Part shown: one piece after another, positions 42,461-51,154 of the stretch
How the letters are laid out: each line of letters begins with the position of its first letter
How positions within the stretch are numbered: position 1 is the first letter of the stretch
Assembly (NCBI RefSeq): GCF_019744875.1
Contig: NZ_JAIETU010000005.1
Coordinates: 1 to 64,000, forward strand
Length of the DNA: 64,000 nucleotides
Source: Hyphomicrobium sp.
GTDB taxonomy: Bacteria; Pseudomonadota; Alphaproteobacteria; Rhizobiales; Hyphomicrobiaceae
Reading direction: 5' to 3'
Notes under the pieces: model-generated
The model's input: the letters and a program-made list of their open reading frames with translations, nothing else
Database searches by the model: none
Told to the model about the DNA's origin: nothing
Program-made: the position numbers and the translations under genes

Positions 42461-44203
42461 TCACAAATTGAACTTGATGTTGACGACCGCATCCTTGTCC
42501 TCGACCCGATTGCGGCCCAGCTGGGCCGCGTATGGCCCAATGTGAGACGAGTGACATTTGAGACAAAGGATAAAGCCCAATCGTCCGATATGAATGATCT
42601 GATAATCCGATGGCATCGACATCAGGCGATCAACGGGGTACATCGGTTCCCGAGAGAGCGACCAGCTTGTGCCGTACGAGGACTTGTCCGACGACTGGCT
42701 CAGCGACGGCTTGATCACAACACGCTGCCCGAGCGCATCGCTGACCGCCTTCGCCTCTTGATATGACGTGAAAGAAAAGTACTGCTTCACCACCGCTTCG
42801 TGCATGATGACCCGAGTAGCCAGCGCGCCATAAGCAATTTGCAGCCCCGCCTCCGACGTCGCCACAATCATGATGCGCGCGCCCTGCCCGCGTAGAAGCT
42901 GAAGTTTCGTCGTCATCTCCTTCAGGGGGGTGTTTGCGGCCTCTTCAGCTATGTAATGCACGATGTGACGGGGCATTACGGTCTGCGCGTGCATCGCTGC
43001 CTGAAGGTGCAGTCCGAAATACGCTTTCGCGCGCGTTGCCTGGTCGGCACGACCGACGATGAACAACATCATCGGCCGGCGCATGAGATCGCGATGTTCA
43101 AGGACCGGTAGTGGACCGTTCTCCGGGACAAGATCATAGAGCCAGCTCCCTGCGGCGAACGCCGAGAACGCCTGCATGGCTGCCCCGACATGCGCGGCTT
43201 CATGCTCGTGCTTGTCCTCCATGTATTGCAGGATCTTCTTGGCGACCCCCTGCTGCGCCACATCGCCGTTATTTGCGATATGGATCAATCGTTCTTCGTA
43301 CAAATCGGGATCGCTCAAAATGGTCCAGATCGCCCCGGGGTGAAGCGTGACGCCCTCCATATTCGCCACATCGTGAATGATCACGTCTCCGCGGCCCCGC
43401 GCCGAGTCATAGAAGTATTCGTTTTTTCCACCGTCATCGGGAGGCGACGGATGCAGCGTGAACATTGCGCTGCTCACCATGTCCGCGAACGAGCGCGGTT
43501 CCTCTTTCTTGACCCGGATCAGTTCTCCAAACGGGTTCATGGACACCCGCTTCGGATGACCCTTCATGACATCGTAGTCGTCGAGAATGGCGTACTCGAT
43601 GCCGAGTTCATCAAGCATCGGCGCCATCTGAGCAACGATTTCACCATCCTTACTGTCACACACGAACGTGCTGATCTTCGCCCCGGCCTTCATCTCGTGC
43701 GCAAGAGAGATGAGAGACGGCAAGACCCCGCATGACGTCTTTCCAGACCCGGCTGATGCGATGACGATCGAATGACTCTGCTCGATGCGCGTGGGGGAAA
43801 ACAACGGCCTGCCGTTAAAGTCGATGCCGATTAAACGGCCGCCTTCGTAGCAGCCGGCCGCCTCGAGCTTTTCGGTTGAGAGAAACTGCGCGGTGTCCGA
43901 TCTCGCAGCCTCCGCCCAAACCTTGTTGAACGCATTCTGCTTGCGCCACTCTCCCAGCAATACGCCGCCGGCATCGACAGAAATGAACGCGCCGCCTGCA
44001 AAGAGCAGAGCCGCGAGCATATAGAGATGGGGATACTGACCCTCCCAACTCCAGAGCTCCCAGCCCATCAAGGCGAAGACGCACGCCGCGAATGCCTTGA
44101 CGTTGAACTCAAGCACCCGCTCCCATGTCGTCACCCGGGGCGGCGCCTTCCCCTTCTCGTAAACAAAGCCTTCTCCGCGAGCTTCCTCCGACTCTGTGGC
44201 CAT
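42461..44203 (-). CDS. VirD4/TraG-type coupling protein (T4CP)
   Basis: 580 residues with two membrane helices (about 38-75) and the conjugative ATPase core: Walker A ASAGSGKTSC near residue 150, CDSKDGEIVAQMAP, and a Walker B-like HYIAEEAANTPLKEM, in which the usual Asp-Glu is Glu-Glu. It should couple the relaxase-DNA complex to a mating channel. The chosen ATG 44203 follows a weak GGTGGGCG; the frame continues to 44257. It lies at the end of the leftward operon 49359-42223 and needs a mating pore not visible here. Confidence 0.88.
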   Translation of the reverse strand: MATESEEARGEGFVYEKGKAPPRVTTWERVLEFNVKAFAACVFALMGWELWSWEGQYPHLYMLAALLFAGGAFISVDAGGVLLGEWRKQNAFNKVWAEAARSDTAQFLSTEKLEAAGCYEGGRLIGIDFNGRPLFSPTRIEQSHSIVIASAGSGKTSCGVLPSLISLAHEMKAGAKISTFVCDSKDGEIVAQMAPMLDELGIEYAILDDYDVMKGHPKRVSMNPFGELIRVKKEEPRSFADMVSSAMFTLHPSPPDDGGKNEYFYDSARGRGDVIIHDVANMEGVTLHPGAIWTILSDPDLYEERLIHIANNGDVAQQGVAKKILQYMEDKHEHEAAHVGAAMQAFSAFAAGSWLYDLVPENGPLPVLEHRDLMRRPMMLFIVGRADQATRAKAYFGLHLQAAMHAQTVMPRHIVHYIAEEAANTPLKEMTTKLQLLRGQGARIMIVATSEAGLQIAYGALATRVIMHEAVVKQYFSFTSYQEAKAVSDALGQRVVIKPSLSQSSDKSSYGTSWSLSREPMYPVDRLMSMPSDYQIIHIGRLGFILCLKCHSSHIGPYAAQLGRNRVEDKDAVVNIKFNL

Positions 44204-44208
44204 TTCAG

Positions 44209-44388
44209 CTATCGCCCACCCAATGGCTTCGGTTCGATAAAATGATCCCAAAGCCAACTTTTGGGCCTTCGCTCGGCTTCAATTTCGGTACTTGTTCGCA
44301 TCCGCTCGCGAACGCTCCCGTAAAAATATTCGTCTCGCGCTTGCCGCAACCTGTCCGCTTCCCGTTGAGCCTTTCGTGTTGGAACCAT
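44209..44388 (-). CDS. Small basic protein in the coupling-protein operon
   Basis: 59 residues, basic N-terminal helix (VPTRKAQREADRLRQARDEYFYG), C terminus WDHFIEPKPLGGR. GGGAG nine bases before ATG. It fills the gap between the two-helix protein (stop 44395) and the coupling protein (start 44203) in a tight operon. Could bind DNA or the coupling protein; unknown. Confidence 0.55.
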   Translation of the reverse strand: MVPTRKAQREADRLRQARDEYFYGSVRERMRTSTEIEAERRPKSWLWDHFIEPKPLGGR

Positions 44389-44394
44389 TTTCGA

Positions 44395-44769
44395 TCACTC
44401 CCTCTCCCGCAACACCTTGCGGATCGCAGCGCGCATGGGAATCAGGACGTACATCGGGCCATAAACGCGGCCCCCCGTCTCGCTGCCGCGCACGGCCTCG
44501 ATAGACACCCGCAGCAGGCCGATCGACCCCGCAGCAAGCAACGCAGCGATGACGACAACGGCAATCGCGACCTCGTGCCAGTAAAGGATCGTCCACAACC
44601 CGCGCACCATCAGCGCCAGAGCTGCAGCCACCGCCACCGCCGACCAAAGTGGAATCCGCGAAAGCTCGACGGCCATCACTTCGGAAGCCTTCCAATCCTT
44701 GCTTGGAGTCGAGATCAGCCGCCGTGTCACTGACCACTTCCCGCTCTGAAACAAAATCTCTTCGCTCAT
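44395..44769 (-). CDS. Two-helix membrane protein (DUF6232-like)
   Basis: 124 residues: an N-terminal beta-like segment (EEILFQSGKWSVTRRLISTPSK), two hydrophobic helices (about 55-95), then a charged tail. The layout resembles DUF6232 small membrane proteins, but this is tentative. GGGAG precedes the ATG pair at 44769/44772. In the operon upstream of the coupling protein. Confidence 0.55.
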   Translation of the reverse strand: MSEEILFQSGKWSVTRRLISTPSKDWKASEVMAVELSRIPLWSAVAVAAALALMVRGLWTILYWHEVAIAVVVIAALLAAGSIGLLRVSIEAVRGSETGGRVYGPMYVLIPMRAAIRKVLRERE

Positions 44770-44852
44770 CATCGAACTCCCGATATTCGAACAGCTCGTC
44801 CCGGGCGGCGCGGCGACGAATTCAGTCGCCCCGCCGCTCCTCCAGTCGCTCC

Positions 44853-45020
44853 CTAGATCAGGGCCTCGAATTTGCCGTCGGGCCTGAGCAGCCCAGCCTT
44901 CTTCACACCGGCAAGAAGCATCACGGCAATCAGCAGATCCATGTCGACCGGCCCCGCATCGACCACCAGAAGCGTCGGTCTTTCGGCACAGCATTCCTGC
45001 TCTTCGCTCGTACGGTTCAT
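44853..45020 (-). CDS. Small hypothetical protein
   Basis: 55 residues, acidic start (NRTSEEQECCAERPTLLV), hydrophobic middle (DMDLLIAVMLLAGVKKAGLL). GGAGG lies eight bases before ATG 45020; its start overlaps the stop of the next upstream gene (ATGA). Function unknown. Confidence 0.5.
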   Translation of the reverse strand: MNRTSEEQECCAERPTLLVVDAGPVDMDLLIAVMLLAGVKKAGLLRPDGKFEALI

Positions 45021-45232
45021 CGGACCGCCTCCCACTCCGCGTACACCTGCAGCGCTTCAACGGCCAACACGCGCAACTCGTGATCCACATTCCCGGCCGT
45101 GCTCAGCTCTTCCAGAATCTCGCGCAGATCCGCGCGCCAGTTCGGGTACAAGCGGTTCAACTCCTCGAGCGAATCCGCCGAAAATCCCAGAATGGCGGCT
45201 ACGCCGAATATCTCTTTCTGACTGTCTCTCAT
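45017..45232 (-). CDS. Small hypothetical helical protein
   Basis: 71 residues, acidic and helical (DSLEELNRLYPNWRADLREILEELS). GGGAG seven bases before ATG 45232; its ATG overlaps the stop of the upstream gene and its stop overlaps the start of the downstream one. An operon cog of unknown role. Confidence 0.55.
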   Translation of the reverse strand: MRDSQKEIFGVAAILGFSADSLEELNRLYPNWRADLREILEELSTAGNVDHELRVLAVEALQVYAEWEAVR

Positions 45233-45810
45233 CACGACACTCCCTTGCATTCAGCAACGGTTGTTGGGTCCGACATAGCGGCTGGAAAATTTCCTACAGG
45301 TGGCCATGCCACCAACCCGCCGCTTGCGGTGAAAACCGCGAGCGACGTATGGCCCTTGTTGACAGCCGCGATCGCTCTGCATTCGCATTGGCTCGCACCC
45401 GTCGCCGCGTCCTTCCGGAATTGCGCTTCGATCGCTTCGATCTTGCGCCGCGCAACCTCACGCGCCTGTTCGGCCTGCTGCCTCATCGGAGCGGTGATGG
45501 CATCGCCCAAATTTTTAAATTGGGGACCGTATCGCTCCATGTAAGCATCCGAACCTGGTCGTCCTCCCAGCAAGCCGCCGAAGACGACTCCAAGATCGAT
45601 GTTGGGTGCCGGCGGCGTTTCGATCGCATTCGCTTCACGCATCGCCGCAGCTTCAAGTTCTTTGAGCAGTCCTTTCTCGCAAAGTTGAATCGCTCCGGAG
45701 TTGCGCGCCAATCTCTCGCCGACCTCCGGGGCAACGGCGACGGAAAGCCCTCCGATGACGAGAACCGCGGCAACGACGGCACCTGGCAGTGAGACATCAG
45801 AATTGATCAT
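45232..45810 (-). CDS. Exported or membrane-anchored hypothetical protein
   Basis: 192 residues with an N-terminal hydrophobic segment (PGAVVAAVLVIGGLSVAVAP). A helical middle (EKGLLKELEAAAMREANAI; later QQAEQAREVARRKIEAIEAQFRKDA) precedes a Cys-containing tail (CECRAIAAVNKGHTSLAVF). GGGAG six bases before ATG 45810. It overlaps neighbours on both sides. Possibly a periplasmic part of the transfer apparatus; unproven. Confidence 0.55.
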   Translation of the reverse strand: MINSDVSLPGAVVAAVLVIGGLSVAVAPEVGERLARNSGAIQLCEKGLLKELEAAAMREANAIETPPAPNIDLGVVFGGLLGGRPGSDAYMERYGPQFKNLGDAITAPMRQQAEQAREVARRKIEAIEAQFRKDAATGASQCECRAIAAVNKGHTSLAVFTASGGLVAWPPVGNFPAAMSDPTTVAECKGVS

Positions 45811-46297
45811 CGCTTGCTCCCTCGAACACACAGCCGCGCTTCGCGACCGAGATCAGCGCCTCGGGCGACTTTCCGAAGATTCCGGACTGTTGATCCGTGA
45901 TATCGTCGTTCCAGATCACGAGCGGGGAGCCCGCGACACCGCCACCCTGCGCCAACTGAACGATTTGATCCGGGCGACCCTCACTATTGCGCCACGCATA
46001 GCAGTGACGAAGTTCAACACCGCCGAGATTTTTGACACCTGTCCGGAACGCGATCCCGTCTACTTCTCGGGCGATGAAGTGCACGCCATCGCCAGCCGTC
46101 ACGTCACTCCCCGAGCCGAACCAAGCGAGGCGCCATTGCTCGAGCCGCCTGCGTCCCTCCATGGGATCGACGTCCCAAAGAATGAAGGCGAACATCGCGA
46201 AAAAGACCATGGCTGCCGCACCAGAGATCGCCAGCAGCCGCAGGCCCCGGGAGAGCGAGACAATTGCCCGCTCAGCCCGTACCTGCCACATCGTCAT
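45797..46297 (-). CDS. Membrane-anchored hypothetical protein
   Basis: 166 residues; one membrane segment (about 22-42, LLAISGAAAMVFFAMFAFIL), remainder probably periplasmic with Cys (ELRHCYAWRNSEGRPD and KRGCVF). The start at 46297 gives an ATGA overlap with the upstream gene, the best evidence for this start. No family recognised; part of the operon leading to the coupling protein. Confidence 0.55.
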   Translation of the reverse strand: MTMWQVRAERAIVSLSRGLRLLAISGAAAMVFFAMFAFILWDVDPMEGRRRLEQWRLAWFGSGSDVTAGDGVHFIAREVDGIAFRTGVKNLGGVELRHCYAWRNSEGRPDQIVQLAQGGGVAGSPLVIWNDDITDQQSGIFGKSPEALISVAKRGCVFEGASDDQF

Positions 46298-47547
46298 TCC
46301 GAGGGACGCCCGCCGAAGAGCTTCGTCTGAAGCATGCCGGTGAAAGCCGGCGCCGCTTCTCCTGGAACGAGCGCTTCGTCATCGTTCGGGTAACGCCCGA
46401 ACTCCTCCTCGATCTCGCGGCGCTCTTGGGTGTATCTCAGCAGGAAAAGGCAGAGAGGGATCGCCAGATCCGTGACGAAACACAGCGCAAGTATGGGAAG
46501 GAACATCAGGCCGTAGCTCAAAGCCGTCGTCACGCCCGGTCGCGCCGGAAACGGCGGCAGAGCGGCGCGTTCGGCGCCACCGACGTCGACCTCCCGCAGC
46601 CGCTTCCCATGCCCTTGCAGGATCTGCGTGATGCGTGCTGTCGCAACAGGATTGCCGTCAATGACCGCACCCGCCTCCAACTCTCCCGCGTAGGCGTGGA
46701 CAGCGGAGATGGGCAGGCTCTCTTCTACGGTTGCGAGCGATTGTCCGATTTTGGCGTCGATCAGGCTCGCCGCACCCCACCGGGCCCATACATCGTCGCC
46801 GGATGCGATCGTCGTCTGATAGGATTCAAGCAAGCCGTTGATCGATGCAAGTGCGGCGGCGCCCGTCGTCTGGCCGGCCTGAAGCTGGCTGACCAGTTGG
46901 TCCGCGCGCGTGCTCAGAAGCTCGAGCTTTTTCGTGACCGCACCCCGGCCGGCGCGCTTGCCGCTTATGCAGGCATCGGAATCCTCGCAGGCAACAAAGC
47001 CTTTGAGATCGACGGATATCGACGTAGCCGCCGCGACATATCGTTCGACACGGCGGGCGGACTCTACCCGGCTCGACACCACATGCGCCTGAACCTGAGC
47101 TCGTTCAGCGAGGATCACACCCGCGACATCCTTCAGCGTCAGACCAGACGCCGTCGCGACGAACAATGCGCCGCCGGTGAAGCCGATTGCCAAAACAGAG
47201 ACGATGCCGGCGACGTGGAACCCGTAGGCCCATTGCCGGGCGCCCTGATGAATGGCGAGCGTGTTAATGAGGTAGCTCGCAATCGCGCCGCCGCCGGCGA
47301 TCAAAAGCGCCTTGAGCTTGCCTTCCACCGAATGGTCGGTGAGCAGCGTCCAGACGGCGAGCAGCAGCATCGCGCAGGCGAAGCACGCCTGCAGAACCAA
47401 CGGCAGAAAATAGGGCTCGCGAGGCTTTGCTTTCTTCTGTTCGCGAACCTTCTGCCGACGAAGACGACGGAGCTCTGCGACGCTCAGGGTTTTTCTGGGG
47501 GGCTTGGGGGCCGGTCCGAAGTCGGACCCGGGAACGATGTGGTTCAT
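46294..47547 (-). CDS. Polytopic membrane protein with coiled region
   Basis: 417 residues: basic cytoplasmic N terminus (LRRLRRQKVREQKKAKPREP), two pairs of membrane helices within about 50-145, a long mostly helical soluble region (about 150-320) with a Cys loop (ACEDSDACISGK), and a C-terminal membrane pair near 345-375. AGAGG five bases before ATG. The layout resembles inner-membrane scaffold proteins of transfer systems, but no homology is named. Confidence 0.55.
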   Translation of the reverse strand: MNHIVPGSDFGPAPKPPRKTLSVAELRRLRRQKVREQKKAKPREPYFLPLVLQACFACAMLLLAVWTLLTDHSVEGKLKALLIAGGGAIASYLINTLAIHQGARQWAYGFHVAGIVSVLAIGFTGGALFVATASGLTLKDVAGVILAERAQVQAHVVSSRVESARRVERYVAAATSISVDLKGFVACEDSDACISGKRAGRGAVTKKLELLSTRADQLVSQLQAGQTTGAAALASINGLLESYQTTIASGDDVWARWGAASLIDAKIGQSLATVEESLPISAVHAYAGELEAGAVIDGNPVATARITQILQGHGKRLREVDVGGAERAALPPFPARPGVTTALSYGLMFLPILALCFVTDLAIPLCLFLLRYTQERREIEEEFGRYPNDDEALVPGEAAPAFTGMLQTKLFGGRPSE

Positions 47548-47604
47548 GCGTCCTCTCCTATGGTCGATCCCGGCACAAACCGCCGCAGATCCGATCAGTG
47601 AGAA

Positions 47605-47643
47605 GACGGTGGCGCCACCGTCGTCGGGGAACTTTCCCCGACG
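47605..47643. repeat. Two adjacent perfect inverted repeats
   Basis: GACGGTGGCGCCACCGTC (47605-47622) is an 18-base perfect palindrome; it abuts a hairpin with a ten-base arm CGTCGGGGAA (47622-47631) pairing with 47634-47643. They lie in the 158-base gap upstream of the 46294-47547 gene. They could be an operator or terminator-like structure; no T run follows on the coding strand. Confidence 0.6.
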
Positions 47644-47705
47644 TTGCGATAATCACACAGTTAAGGGTTAATCGTCAAGAAGATTGCGAAATTTTTGCAA
47701 AAATC

Positions 47706-48293
47706 TTAGGGCTGAGCCGAGCCAGCCGAGCGCTCGCGCTTGTTCTTATGGGCGGTTGCCTTTTTCACCCGGATATCTTCGGGGATATCTTTCCGCAGCG
47801 ATTGATTGGAATATGCCTGCGCAAGATCTTTGTCTATTTTCCTCAATGAATTCAACGTGAAGCTAGGATCAGCTAAAAGCCCTTTTTCAGCGTACTCATG
47901 GCGCATGAACTCCTCGAATTTCATGCCCGGCGGCCGTTCGGAGTAGAGCAGCGGGCGGTCAGGTTGAGCGCGAGATTTCGCCAGAAAAGTCGCTGCTCTC
48001 AGCGCCCCAGCATCCAGCTTGAACCCCTCCTCCACATAGGCGTCGACCTGCTCCTCGCTCATATTCACAAACAAGGTCCGTACCGACTTCCGAAATTCCT
48101 CCCTTAAGCGGCTTTCCATATGTGTCTTTTTTGGCACATATGGGGACTTGTATGCAACACCTTTCTTTGCGGGAGGATTATCCCGCAGCCCCGGAATCCG
48201 CGTGTCGCCGTCAATCGGCCCGCCCAGGCCTACAGGCGTCGACGGCGTCCGCCCTGACTTTCGATCACTTCGGCTCTCAGGCTTCGATGTCAC
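47706..48293 (-). CDS. Hypothetical soluble protein
   Basis: 195 residues, charged and proline/lysine-rich at the N terminus (KPESRSDRKSGRTPSTP), then helical (ESRLREEFRKSVRTLFVNMSEEQVDAYVEEGFKL). GTG start at 48293 overlaps the end of the ROK-like gene by 17 bases, so the two are likely coupled, though the ribosome-binding site is weak. No family recognised. Confidence 0.5.
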   Translation of the reverse strand: MTSKPESRSDRKSGRTPSTPVGLGGPIDGDTRIPGLRDNPPAKKGVAYKSPYVPKKTHMESRLREEFRKSVRTLFVNMSEEQVDAYVEEGFKLDAGALRAATFLAKSRAQPDRPLLYSERPPGMKFEEFMRHEYAEKGLLADPSFTLNSLRKIDKDLAQAYSNQSLRKDIPEDIRVKKATAHKNKRERSAGSAQP

Positions 48294-49359
48294 CGCTGCT
48301 TCGCTTCTTCACGATCGGGACCACGTTCTGACCGGTCCAAGATGTAGGCCGCTTCGCCGAAATCGCCAAGCACACCGCGCCGCCGATCATAGCATCGAGA
48401 TCGCCTTGTCGGCTTGCCTTCTCGATATAATCGATCTCGTGCAGACCCTCGTAGTCGAATGCCGGACCATCACACCGGTCGACCCAGAGATCATGGAAAC
48501 GCGCCTGGATCGCTTTCAACGCAAATTTGTTTTGCATCATCGGACCGCCCAGCGCGATGCGTTTAGGGGAAAGCATCGCCGTGCAGACGAGGCAGGCCCT
48601 CGCAACGTAGCGTGCCCACACAGGCCATAGCTGCTTATGCTCGATGTCATAGACGTCATCGATGCTCTCAACGTCGAACCCTAGTTCCTTAGCGCGTTCG
48701 ATCATGGCACGCGCACTCGCGACACAGCCCAGGTCCGATCTGTCACCGAGATCCGTGTTCAGCAGCGGGTCGTCGTCGAACAAGGATACGTCGATCAGAC
48801 CCATCTCAGGATGAAGTCCGCCGCGGATGATGGACAAGCCCGAGACGTAACCCGCCCCCACGCCATCGGTCAGCATCAGGAACACAGTGACGTTGTTCGC
48901 TTCGCAATCGGTCACCCCACGAAGCCAAGCATCCCCGAGCGCGCCGACACACGCATCCGTATGAACGGCGATAGCGGGCACCGGGACGCCCTGCTCTATG
49001 AATGCATCCGAAATCACAGCAGGAAGATTGACCCCGCGAAACGGTTGGTCCGCGCGTCTGGGGTCGACAAGTCCGTAGGTGCCGCCAGCATAATCTTCGT
49101 CGGCATCCACTGGATCGAGCGATACGAACGGGCCGAACCCTCCGATCCCGATCCCCGCCACTTCAGGATGATTTCGCGCCAACCACTCACCGGCCGCGGC
49201 CAGCATGTCGGCGGCGCCCTTAGTGAACGTCTTACCGTCGATGACCTCGGCGCGTGGACGACTCCCACCACTCACATGATCATTACCCGTATGACGCGCC
49301 ACGCATACACGAACACGCTCGCGTTCGATGAAAATCCCCGCATAGAGTCCGCCTTCCAT
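48277..49359 (-). CDS. ROK-family sugar kinase-like protein
   Basis: 360 residues of the ROK/actin-like ATPase fold: Phosphate-1-like start (LYAGIFIERERVRV), GIGIGGFGPFVSLD near 70, VHTDACVGALGDAWLRG near 133-148 with the catalytic-base Asp position, and the RGGLHPEMGLIDVS segment typical of ROK fructokinases. The zinc-binding Cys cluster normally following HPEMG (CxHxxCxE) is not present; only GCVASARAM remains. It may be a fructokinase whose metal site is lost or a repurposed regulator. First gene of a leftward operon; GGGGCGG-like site before ATG. Confidence 0.72.
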   Translation of the reverse strand: MEGGLYAGIFIERERVRVCVARHTGNDHVSGGSRPRAEVIDGKTFTKGAADMLAAAGEWLARNHPEVAGIGIGGFGPFVSLDPVDADEDYAGGTYGLVDPRRADQPFRGVNLPAVISDAFIEQGVPVPAIAVHTDACVGALGDAWLRGVTDCEANNVTVFLMLTDGVGAGYVSGLSIIRGGLHPEMGLIDVSLFDDDPLLNTDLGDRSDLGCVASARAMIERAKELGFDVESIDDVYDIEHKQLWPVWARYVARACLVCTAMLSPKRIALGGPMMQNKFALKAIQARFHDLWVDRCDGPAFDYEGLHEIDYIEKASRQGDLDAMIGGAVCLAISAKRPTSWTGQNVVPIVKKRSSGDIEA

Positions 49360-49702
49360 CGCCGCCCCCCCGCTCCAGTTTTCCGGTCATACGATAGAGC
49401 GATAATCCGCCCCCTGCATACTGTTCCGTATGCTTCGGTATCTTCACAGTTCTGCGATGAGAGTGAATGCCGATGAGCCATCGCCAAGTTCAAATCCGTC
49501 AAGGACCCGAGGAGGACGCTCTTGCCGACATCGGAAGCCGTCCGAGCAGGTCCTTGACGGCCACCGCTCCCCATAAGCTTTTACGCTGTTCTGCGGTCGA
49601 ATGACCGCGGAACTGCCTAGCGGCGAGCGCCACTTACACTGACTTCCATTTCAATCGGATACCTGGTTGGCGGACACGCTGCACCAGATGAGCAGTCTTG
49701 AC
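49360..49702. other. Intergenic region upstream of the ROK-like gene
   Basis: About 340 bases with no supported gene; short open frames here look like chance. It must hold the promoter of the leftward operon. No repeat or motif stands out. Confidence 0.4.
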
Positions 49703-49892
49703 GTGACCCTGACACGGCACACCCGGACAGGCATAGCCTTCGCGACAAGCAAGCCCGCAACAGAAGATCGCCTCTCCGGCCTCTAAGGGCCGGGGCGATC
49801 TAACCGTTCGTTTTGCTTGCGCGCCGGGTTCAGCGCCGCGTCGTCGGGGATCACGACTGCAATGGTGCAGTCGGCCAACCCGAAGGAACCCG
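49703..49892 (+). ncRNA. Structured leader RNA, copy A
   Basis: This 190-base leader ends at the ATG of a small gene. An outer stem pairs 49741-49752 (one bulged A) with 49813-49823; inside, AGATCGCC..CCGGCC (49765-49781) pairs with 49788-49801 around TCTAAG. A third hairpin, CGACTGCA (49854-49861) with 49866-49873, has the loop ATGG. The same fold recurs at 51155 with compensatory changes. Probably a cis-acting RNA. Confidence 0.6.
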
Positions 49893-50114
49893 ATGAAAAC
49901 CACATCAATCTACGTCGTCGCGCTGACCGACTCTGTCCGATACACGATCGAAGTCGAAGCCGCGAACGAAGCTCATGCAAAGAAACAAGCGGTGGAGATT
50001 TGGCGCGAAGACTTCCTGCGCTTCAAGCCCATCAGTGGCGGCAAAATCCACGACGTAAGAGCTCAACTACTTAGTGAGTTCATTATGACCACGGTCGCGG
50101 GAGGTGTCCTGTGA
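49893..50114 (+). CDS. Small hypothetical protein
   Basis: 73 residues: KTTSIYVVALTDSVRYTIEVEAANEAHAKKQAVEIWREDF reads as a small alpha/beta domain. GAAGGA about six bases before ATG. It directly follows structured leader copy A and overlaps the next gene (GTGA). No family named. Confidence 0.6.
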   Translation: MKTTSIYVVALTDSVRYTIEVEAANEAHAKKQAVEIWREDFLRFKPISGGKIHDVRAQLLSEFIMTTVAGGVL

Positions 50115-50440
50115 CACAGACACTATCACTAAGCGATCGGAACGACCGGCTTCGCACAACATTTCTGGGCGGCCGAGTCCTTACCACCGAAGGTATCCGT
50201 TCGCTGAATCAATGCGACCAGATTCGCATCTTACACGCCGTGCAGCAATTCAACGTCTTCACCGAGGACAACGACCCGCACGGTGAACACGACTTCGGCA
50301 TGATCGAGCTTCCGGACATCCCGACGGTGTTCTGGAAGATCGACTACTACAGCCGCGACATGCGAAGCGGCTCCGAAAACCCGGAAGACCCGGCCGTCAC
50401 TTGCTACGTGCTGACCATCTACCTCGCATCCGAACACTAA
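50111..50440 (+). CDS. DUF3768-family protein
   Basis: 109 residues with the hallmark FNVFTEDNDPHGEHDFGMIELPDIPTVFWKIDYY and the DPAVTCYVLTIYLASE end. Found on alphaproteobacterial plasmids and in accessory regions; function unknown. The GTG start overlaps the preceding stop, with GGAGG six bases before. Confidence 0.85.
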   Translation: MTQTLSLSDRNDRLRTTFLGGRVLTTEGIRSLNQCDQIRILHAVQQFNVFTEDNDPHGEHDFGMIELPDIPTVFWKIDYYSRDMRSGSENPEDPAVTCYVLTIYLASEH

Positions 50441-50459
50441 TCGAAAGGAGAACCATACC

Positions 50460-50795
50460 ATGCACTACAAACACGATACCTCGCACAATCCGAAAAACCT
50501 GCCACCAGCGGGCTTCATGTCGTTGCTGTTCAATGCAGCACACGACAACTACCCGATGCTCCGGCACCAACACGAAATGGCATTACGAACCATCATGAAC
50601 GCGCCTGAAGAGCGCGTCGTCGCCTACCCCTGCTTTGTCGATGGTAAGGCCACGACCGCAGTCGGGCTAGTGGATATGGTGGGCAACAAGGTCGTGATCA
50701 TACCGCTCTTCATTGCCCCCACAGACAACATGAATATCACCGGTCATGCTGGACAGCCGACGATGGATTCCCCCTACACGGGAGGCGAACAATGA
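50460..50795 (+). CDS. Small hypothetical protein
   Basis: 111 residues, soluble, with PPAGFMSLLFNAAHDNYPMLRHQHEMALRTIMNAPEERVVAYPCFVDGK then a beta-like segment ending VVIIPLFIAPTDN. AAAGGAGAACC precedes ATG; its stop overlaps the next start (ATGA). No family recognised. Confidence 0.62.
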   Translation: MHYKHDTSHNPKNLPPAGFMSLLFNAAHDNYPMLRHQHEMALRTIMNAPEERVVAYPCFVDGKATTAVGLVDMVGNKVVIIPLFIAPTDNMNITGHAGQPTMDSPYTGGEQ

Positions 50796-50965
50796 AAGCC
50801 AAGATCGTCGTCGACATGGACAGCCGCGCGTTCGAAGACGCGCCCGCATCCGAACTTGGAAGAATTCTTCGGAACATTATGTTCGGAGTTGAACTCTGGG
50901 GCGAGGTGCGAACAGTGCTGAAAGATAGCGACGGCATGACAGTTGGCACGTTCTGGATCGAATGA
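50792..50965 (+). CDS. Very small hypothetical protein
   Basis: 57 residues starting KAKIVVDMDSRAFEDAPASE and ending DGMTVGTFWIE; a strand-helix-strand plan is likely. GGGAGG lies six bases before ATG, and the ATG overlaps the previous stop, giving good translational context. Confidence 0.6.
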   Translation: MKAKIVVDMDSRAFEDAPASELGRILRNIMFGVELWGEVRTVLKDSDGMTVGTFWIE

Positions 50966-51154
50966 ACCCGACGCCGTGCGGGACCACCACCTTGGAACGC
51001 ACCGTGGCCGTCAATCCATACTTCGCGCCCGCCAGCACGTCGTCACCGTTGAGCATCGCTCATCGCGAAGCTGACCGATGCCGGAATGGCCGCTTATCCT
51101 GATCTCGGCTTTTCCTTCGATCACGAGCCGAACCCCAACCCATTGCAGTCTGTC

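Noticed and set aside
49272-49574. Possible 100-residue gene upstream of the ROK-like gene
   Set aside because: Overlaps the start of the ROK-like gene on the same strand, without a ribosome-binding site or recognisable motif.
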